Assembly (NCBI RefSeq): GCF_003428695.1
Contig: NZ_QURH01000224.1
Span: forward strand, 1 to 36,392
Origin: Actinomadura logoneensis
GTDB lineage: Bacteria > Actinomycetota > Actinomycetes > Streptosporangiales > Streptosporangiaceae
DNA length: 36,392 bases
Direction: 5' to 3'
Every line of letters begins with the position of its first letter. The stretch's first letter is position 1. Below the pieces are notes generated by a model. That model was not told where the DNA came from. It was given only the letters and a program-made list of their open reading frames with translations, and ran no database searches. The position numbers and the translations under genes were made by a program. Shown here piece after piece: positions 32,070 through 36,392 of the stretch.

Positions 32070-33031
32070 CAGGCCCTCCCCTCGCCGCGCGCGAACGCCG
32101 AGGCCAGCACGTTCACCGCGAGGATCGTCGCGACCACGCACGCGGCCGGGAACGCGACGGTGTACCACTCGCCGGTCAGCAGGTGCTGCTGCGCCTCGGT
32201 CAGCAGGTTCCCCCAGCTCGGCCGGTTCGGCGGGACGCCGAGGCCGAGGAAGCTCAGCGTGGACTCGGTGAGGATCGCGTGCCCGACCTCGAACGCCGCG
32301 ATCGACGCGATCGGCGGCAGCGCACCGGGCAGCAGGTGCCGCCGCAGCACCTGCCACCGCGAGAGCCCGAGCGCGTACGCCGCGCGGACGTACAGCCGCT
32401 CGCGCTGGCTGAGCAGTTCGGCGCGGGCGGTGAGCGCGACCGGCATCCAGCTCGTCGCGGCGATCGCGACGACGACCGTGCCGAGGGACGGTCCGAGCAG
32501 CGCGGACAGGGCGAGCGCGACGATCAGCATCGGCACCGAGAGCAGGACGTCCGCGACCCGCGAGACCGCGGCGGACACCCACCGCGGGCCCGCGGCGGCG
32601 ACGGCCCCGAGCAGCACCCCGGCCGCGACCGTGACCGCTCCCGCGAGCAGCCCGGCGGCCAGCGACGTCCGCGCGCCGTACAGCAGGCGCGCCCACAGGT
32701 CGCGGCCGAGCAGGTCGGTGCCGAGCGGATGGCCGGGCGAACCGGGCGGCAGTCCCGTCGCGCCGGTGTCCGTCGCGATCGGGTCGTGCGAGGTCAGCAG
32801 CGGAGCGGCGACCGCCGCCAGCGCCATCGCGGCAAGGACGAGGCCCGCCGCCCACATCCCGGGCCGTCCGGCGGGCATCCGGAACGCGAGCAGCCCGCGC
32901 CGCGAGGGGCCGACACCGGCATCGGCACCGGCATCGGCACCGGCATCGACACCGGCATCGACACCGGCATCGACACCGGCACCGGCGCCGGGACCGGCAC
33001 CGGCCCGCGCATCGGTGAGGTCAGTGCGCAT
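32066..33031 (-). CDS. ABC importer permease, DppC type
   Basis: A 321-residue inner-membrane permease for peptides or nickel. After a Gly/Ala/Asp/Val repeat region (residues about 9-41) comes a first helix (GMWAAGLVLAAMALAAVAAP), the family block HPLGTDLLGRDLWARLLYGARTSL, and the EAA-type loop for ATPase contact (RAAYALGLSRWQVLRRHLLPGALPP), then TESTLSFLGLGVPPNRPSWG. It overlaps the upstream permease gene by 11 bases and the ATPase gene by 4. Confidence 0.92.
   Translation of the reverse strand: MRTDLTDARAGAGPGAGAGVDAGVDAGVDAGADAGADAGVGPSRRGLLAFRMPAGRPGMWAAGLVLAAMALAAVAAPLLTSHDPIATDTGATGLPPGSPGHPLGTDLLGRDLWARLLYGARTSLAAGLLAGAVTVAAGVLLGAVAAAGPRWVSAAVSRVADVLLSVPMLIVALALSALLGPSLGTVVVAIAATSWMPVALTARAELLSQRERLYVRAAYALGLSRWQVLRRHLLPGALPPIASIAAFEVGHAILTESTLSFLGLGVPPNRPSWGNLLTEAQQHLLTGEWYTVAFPAACVVATILAVNVLASAFARGEGRAW
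32913..33003. repeat. 12-bp tandem repeat in the permease N-terminus
   Basis: About seven units of the ACACCGGCATCG/GCACCGGCATCG type between 32913 and 33003, read on the minus strand as DAGV/DAGA. It extends the cytoplasmic N-terminus of the DppC-like permease by a repeat tract that other members lack. Confidence 0.9.
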
Positions 33032-34004
33032 GGGCGGGCTCCAGCTTCACGCGCGGGTCGAGCCAGGCGACGGCGAGGTCGCCGAGGAGGTTGGCCGCGA
33101 CCACGATCAGGCCGGTGACCAGGACGATCGCCGTGAGGACGGGGTAGTCCTGGCTCTGCGCGGCGAGGATGGCCTGCCGTCCGACGCCGGGCCAGGAGAA
33201 GATCAGTTCGGTGGCGTACGCGCCCGCGACCAGGCCGCCGACGCCCACGCCGAGCCGGGCCGCGAACGGGACCAGGCCCGGACGCAGCAGGTGGCGCGGC
33301 ACGACGACGCGTCCGGGGAGGCCGCGCGCGCGGGCGTTGTCGACGTGCGGGGCGGTCCGGAGCCGTCCGACGCCGGTCTCGACGAGCCGGGCGTACGCGC
33401 CGAAGTGGTGGCCGAACGCGAGCGCCAGCGCGGGCAGCACCAGGTGCGGCAGCAGCACGCCGGCGGTGACCGGGCGGCCGGGCTGGGACACCCCGCCGGA
33501 CGGCAGCCAGCCCAGCCACGCGGAGAAGATCCAGAGCAGCAGCAGCGCCACGACGAAACCGGGCATGCCGCCGACGGCGAACAGCGCGGTCTCGATGCCG
33601 CGCCGCAGCCAGGCGCGGCGGGTGAGCGCGGCGGCGAGGCCGACCGCGACCGCTCCGACGACGCTGACCAGGACGGCCGCGCCGGTGAGCAGCAGCGTCC
33701 ACGGGACGGTGTCCGCGAGCACTTCCGACACCGGGCGGCCCGTCTTGTAGGACGTGCCGAAGTCCCCGTGCATGGCGTCGCGGACCCACCGTCCGTACCG
33801 GACGGGCAGCGGGTCGTCGAGGCCCATGGAGTGCCGGAGTTCGGCGACGGCGGCGGCGCTCGGCGGACGTCCGCCCGACCGCGCCTCCAGGATGTTCGCC
33901 GCCGGGTCTCCCGGGGCGGTGTCCAGGAGGGCGAAGCACAGCGCGGACAGGGCGGCGACGACCGCGAGGGCCGTCACCGCCCTGCGCCTCAGGACCAGGA
34001 CCAC
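33021..34004 (-). CDS. ABC importer permease, DppB type
   Basis: A 327-residue permease. N-terminal LRRRAVTALAVVAALSALCFALLDTAPGDPA is the usual first helix and 'PGDP' motif; then LGLDDPLPVRY-like (MGLDDPLPVRYGRWV), GDFGTSYKTGRPV, and the EAA loop (HVDNARARGLPGRVVVPRHLLRPGLVP), ending with TELIFSWPGVGRQAILAAQSQDYPVL. The start GTG at 34002-34004 overlaps the substrate-binding-protein gene by 16 bases, and the resulting VVLVLRRRAV fits the family. The length is normal. Confidence 0.92.
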   Translation of the reverse strand: MVLVLRRRAVTALAVVAALSALCFALLDTAPGDPAANILEARSGGRPPSAAAVAELRHSMGLDDPLPVRYGRWVRDAMHGDFGTSYKTGRPVSEVLADTVPWTLLLTGAAVLVSVVGAVAVGLAAALTRRAWLRRGIETALFAVGGMPGFVVALLLLWIFSAWLGWLPSGGVSQPGRPVTAGVLLPHLVLPALALAFGHHFGAYARLVETGVGRLRTAPHVDNARARGLPGRVVVPRHLLRPGLVPFAARLGVGVGGLVAGAYATELIFSWPGVGRQAILAAQSQDYPVLTAIVLVTGLIVVAANLLGDLAVAWLDPRVKLEPAHAH

Positions 34005-35566
34005 TTCTCGGCGTTCCAGAAGAATCCGTAGCCGTGGTGGCCCAGCGTGCGCTGCTGCGGCCCCTTCAGCGTGGTCGGGACGGCGTTGTCGGTCTTGAGG
34101 TAGGAGATCCAGACGAACGGCGGGTCCTCGGCGAGCGCCTTCTGCAGGTCGGTGTAGGCGGCCTTCCGGACGGCCGGGTCGTCGGTGTCGCGGCCCCGGG
34201 CCAGCGCCCGGTCCACGTCCGGGTTGCTGTAGGAGCCGTAGTTGGATCCGCCCTTGGCGAGCGCCTCGCTGGACGAGAACGGGCCGTAGACCGAGGAGTC
34301 CGGGTCGTAGGGGGTGCCCCAGCCGACGACGAACGCGTCCAGGTCGCCCCAGTGCTTGCGCACCCAGTCGCGCGGGCGCGGGTTGGGCCGGACGTCGAAT
34401 CCGGCCTGCTTGAGCTGGGTCGCCGACACGTTGAGGATCGCGACGCGCGCGGAGTCCTCGGCGAACGTGGTCAGCTCGAAGGCCACCGTCTTGCCGTCCT
34501 TGGCCCAGAGGCCCTGCCCGTCCTTGGCGTATCCGGCGGACGTCATCAGCTGCTCGACCTTGGCCGGGTCGTGGGAGAACGGCGCGGGCTCGGACTTGTA
34601 GGGCGACTCGTCCAGCGGTCCGGTCGCGGGGCTGCCCTGCCCCTTGAGGACGCTGCTGACGATCGCGTCGCGGTCGACCGCGAAGTTCATCGCCTGCCGC
34701 ACCTTCCGGTCGGCGAACACCGGCTTGCGGAAGTTCAGCATCAGCGCGCGGTAGTCGGCGGTCGGGTAGGTCTCGACCCTCACCCGCTTGACCTTCCCGA
34801 CCTGCGCGACCTGCTGCGGCTGGACGTGCGCCGCGTCCACCTCGCCGGTCTTGAGCTGGATGAGCCGCGCGCTGTCGTCCGGAACGTACTTGACGACGAT
34901 CTTCGGCAGTTTCGGCCGGCCCTCGTAGTACCCGTCGAACGGCACCAGCTCGGCGTACTGGCCGGGCTTGTAGGTCGTCAGCCGGAACGGCCCGGCCCCG
35001 ACCGGCCGCCGCCCGAAGTCGGCGTCCGTCAGCTTCCTGCCCTGCAGGACGTGCTGCGGCAACAGGCCGACCGACATGGCGTCCAGCAGCGGCGCGAACG
35101 GGCGGCTGAGCTTGAGCGTCGCGGTCGTCGCGTCCGGGGTCTCCACGGACGCGACCGACGCGAAGTTGCGCGACAGCGGGACCTCGGCCCCGGCCCGCTT
35201 CATCTCCTCGATCGTGAACCGGACGTCCGCGGAGGTGAGCGGCTTGCCGTCCTGCCAGGTCAGGCCCTTGCGCAGGGTGAAGGTGTAGGTCCGCCGGTCG
35301 GGCGAGACCCGCCACGACTCGGCCAGGCCGGGCACCACCCTGTTGGCGGCGTCGTGGCGGGTCACCCCGCGGAAGACCATCTCGGTGACCGGGTCGATGT
35401 GCTCGTCCTGGAGGACGGGGTTCAGCGTCTCCGGCTCGTCCCCGATCGCGTAGGTGAACGTCCCGCCGGACCTGGCGGCGCCGCTGCCGCCGCTGCCGCC
35501 GGCGCCCCCGCAACCGGCGACCGCCAGGGCCGTCGCCACCCCCATGACCAGCGCTGACTTTCGCAT
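33989..35566 (-). CDS. Peptide/nickel-type ABC substrate-binding lipoprotein
   Basis: 525 residues; the receptor (SBP_bac_5 family) of the importer. Signal peptide MRKSALVMGVATALAVAGC with lipobox VAGC and Cys19, followed by a Gly/Ser linker. Then the family blocks GGTFTYAIGDEPETLNP, VFRGVTRHDAANRVVPGLAESW, YTFTLRKGLTWQDGKPLTSADV and the hinge/lobe-two FAVDRDAIVSSVLKGQG. First gene of a four-gene leftward operon (receptor, DppB, DppC, fused ATPase), all overlapping. Ligand unknown: oligopeptide, nickel chelate or opine are all possible in this family. Confidence 0.94.
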   Translation of the reverse strand: MRKSALVMGVATALAVAGCGGAGGSGGSGAARSGGTFTYAIGDEPETLNPVLQDEHIDPVTEMVFRGVTRHDAANRVVPGLAESWRVSPDRRTYTFTLRKGLTWQDGKPLTSADVRFTIEEMKRAGAEVPLSRNFASVASVETPDATTATLKLSRPFAPLLDAMSVGLLPQHVLQGRKLTDADFGRRPVGAGPFRLTTYKPGQYAELVPFDGYYEGRPKLPKIVVKYVPDDSARLIQLKTGEVDAAHVQPQQVAQVGKVKRVRVETYPTADYRALMLNFRKPVFADRKVRQAMNFAVDRDAIVSSVLKGQGSPATGPLDESPYKSEPAPFSHDPAKVEQLMTSAGYAKDGQGLWAKDGKTVAFELTTFAEDSARVAILNVSATQLKQAGFDVRPNPRPRDWVRKHWGDLDAFVVGWGTPYDPDSSVYGPFSSSEALAKGGSNYGSYSNPDVDRALARGRDTDDPAVRKAAYTDLQKALAEDPPFVWISYLKTDNAVPTTLKGPQQRTLGHHGYGFFWNAEKWSWS

Positions 35567-35576
35567 ACGTCTCCTA

Positions 35577-35609
35577 GTTGCATATATCTCGCAACAAGGA
35601 CCCTAGCAA
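35577..35609 (-). promoter_or_regulatory. Candidate promoter/operator of the ABC importer operon
   Basis: On the minus strand TTGCTA (35604-35609) and TATATG (35581-35586) are 17 bases apart, like -35 and -10 boxes. The -10 is part of an inverted repeat GTTGC-N9-GCAAC (35577-35581 and 35591-35595). The -10 ends only 14 bases before the ATG, and AGGAG lies in between, so the transcript leader would be very short. This may be an operator with the true promoter further upstream. Confidence 0.4.
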
Positions 35610-35676
35610 GGGAGCGCCCGGGACGCCGAGTCGGCGACCACTTACCCCACCGTCCGGATGCATGCCGGGCGGCGAC

Positions 35677-36392
35677 TCACCCCCGCAGGTCGGGGCGCAG
35701 GGCGGAGCGGCGGATCTTCCCCGTGGACGTGCGCGGCAGCTCGGCCAGGAAGTTCACCGTCGCGGGCACCTTGTGCTCGGGCAGCCGCGTCCGCGCCAGG
35801 TCCAAAAGCTCGGCGAGCAGCGCCATCTCGTCCGCGCCGCCGATCGCGACCGCGTAGGCGTGCAGGCCCCCGGCGGACGAGCCGTCCGGCACCACCGCCA
35901 CCTCGACCAGCCCCGGATGCTGCCCGAGGATCCGCTCGACCTCCAGCGGCGACACCCGCCGCCCCGACACCAGGACCTGGTCGAGCACCCGCCCGTGGTG
36001 GTGGACGAACCCGTCGCCGTCCACGTGCACCAGGTCGCCGGTGCGCAGCCAGCCGTCCTCCGACAGCACCTCGGCCGTCCGCCCCGGCTTGCCGAGGTAC
36101 CCCAGCATCACCGACGGCCCGCGCACGTACAGCACGCCCGGCTCCCCCGGACGGGCCACCCGCCCCTGCCCCGCCTCGCTGCGGACGGAGATCTCGTACG
36201 GCTCCAGCGGCACGCCGAGCGTCCCGCGCCGCCGCCTCTCGACCGTGTTCGACACGAACGTGTGCCCGACCTCCGTGCTGCCCAGCCCGTCCAGCACCGG
36301 GCAGCCGAGCACCCGCTCGACCCGCGCCGCCAGGGCCGGCAGCAGCGGCTCGCCCGCCGACGCCGCCGCGCGCAGCGACCCGAACGCGCGCC
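35677..36392 (-). CDS. AMP-forming acyl/aryl-CoA ligase, C-terminal part (benzoate-CoA ligase type; 5' partial)
   Basis: The gene runs off the right end. The visible 238 residues cover FGSLRAAASAGEPL, the adenylate-forming motif LDGLGSTEVGHTFVSN (DGxGSTE as in benzoate-CoA ligases), RGPSVMLGYLGKPG, the GWLRTGDLVHVDGDG aspartate motif and the hinge HHHGRVLDQVLVSGRRVSPLEVE. The C-terminal domain ends with LPRTSTGKIRRSALR, carrying the catalytic Lys. It activates a carboxylic acid as acyl-AMP and passes it to CoA. The DGxGSTE form favours benzoate or a related aryl acid. It has the same direction as the ABC importer but ends 110 bases upstream of it, so it may not be in the same unit. Confidence 0.88.
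   Translation of the reverse strand, partial: RAFGSLRAAASAGEPLLPALAARVERVLGCPVLDGLGSTEVGHTFVSNTVERRRRGTLGVPLEPYEISVRSEAGQGRVARPGEPGVLYVRGPSVMLGYLGKPGRTAEVLSEDGWLRTGDLVHVDGDGFVHHHGRVLDQVLVSGRRVSPLEVERILGQHPGLVEVAVVPDGSSAGGLHAYAVAIGGADEMALLAELLDLARTRLPEHKVPATVNFLAELPRTSTGKIRRSALRPDLRG

Noticed and set aside
32070..32855. Upstream extension of the fused ATPase frame
   Set aside because: It overlaps the permease in another frame and is Arg/Ala/Gly-rich; the GTG at 32069 overlaps the permease stop, as usual for this operon.
31119..34031. Long plus-strand frame opposite the ABC operon
   Set aside because: Antisense shadow of the ATPase and permease genes; no motif and low-complexity composition.

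Overview
The window is very GC-rich, with codons ending almost always in G or C. It uses GTG/TTG starts and start/stop-overlapped operons, and it carries actinobacterial signature families (DUF397 proteins, an XRE/DUF5753 regulator, an HATPase anti-sigma-like protein, an FxLD lanthipeptide cluster). This points to a soil actinomycete; a Thermomonosporaceae/Actinomadura-like host is my guess from gene style, not proven. No tRNA, rRNA, CRISPR array or transposase was seen.

Layout. (1) 1-4140: the end of a membrane-anchored protein, an APC-family amino-acid permease, then a decayed RloA/RloB (AbiL-type) ATPase/RloB defence pair (lost 5' end, frameshifts, in-frame stop) closed by a strong intrinsic terminator. 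(2) 4143-8340: a small membrane protein and cobN, the large subunit of aerobic cobaltochelatase, under a clear cobalamin riboswitch. (3) 8341-10800: a non-coding stretch with a 41-bp repeat, then a ptuA/ptuB (Septu-type) ATPase/HNH nuclease pair. (4) 10870-13024: an ATP-binding regulator divergent from an XRE/DUF5753 regulator followed by three tandem, GTGA-coupled DUF397 genes, the third interrupted by a TGA. (5) 13348-21125: a class I FxLD-type lanthipeptide cluster: HTH/TPR regulator, PCMT-like methyltransferase, a 47-residue precursor, a hairpin, LanB, LanC and a stand-alone SpaB_C protein. It lies between two copies of a ~131-bp sequence (69 bp identical) derived from the third DUF397 gene, so the cluster looks like a cassette of about 8.2 kb.

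(6) 21286-29711: small regulator/enzyme/efflux modules: ArsR-type regulator with a divergent MDR oxidoreductase, a four-helix membrane protein, a double Lrp/AsnC regulator divergent from a DHA2 efflux pump, a RibD/DHFR-like reductase, a LysE exporter, and a DHA1 efflux pump divergent from a MarR regulator across a perfect palindrome. (7) 29871-35566: a peptide/nickel-type ABC importer operon (lipoprotein, two permeases, one fused double-ATPase) on the minus strand. (8) 35677-end: the C-terminal part of a benzoate-CoA-ligase-like AMP-forming enzyme.

A striking theme from 23.7 to 33 kb is the number of short tandem repeats (12, 13, 18, 19, 24, 24, 56 and 70 bp units) at gene ends and in linkers. 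One of them, a 70-bp duplication, shifts the reading frame of the ABC ATPase tail. The most interesting candidate system is the lanthipeptide cassette and its flanking DUF397 repeats.
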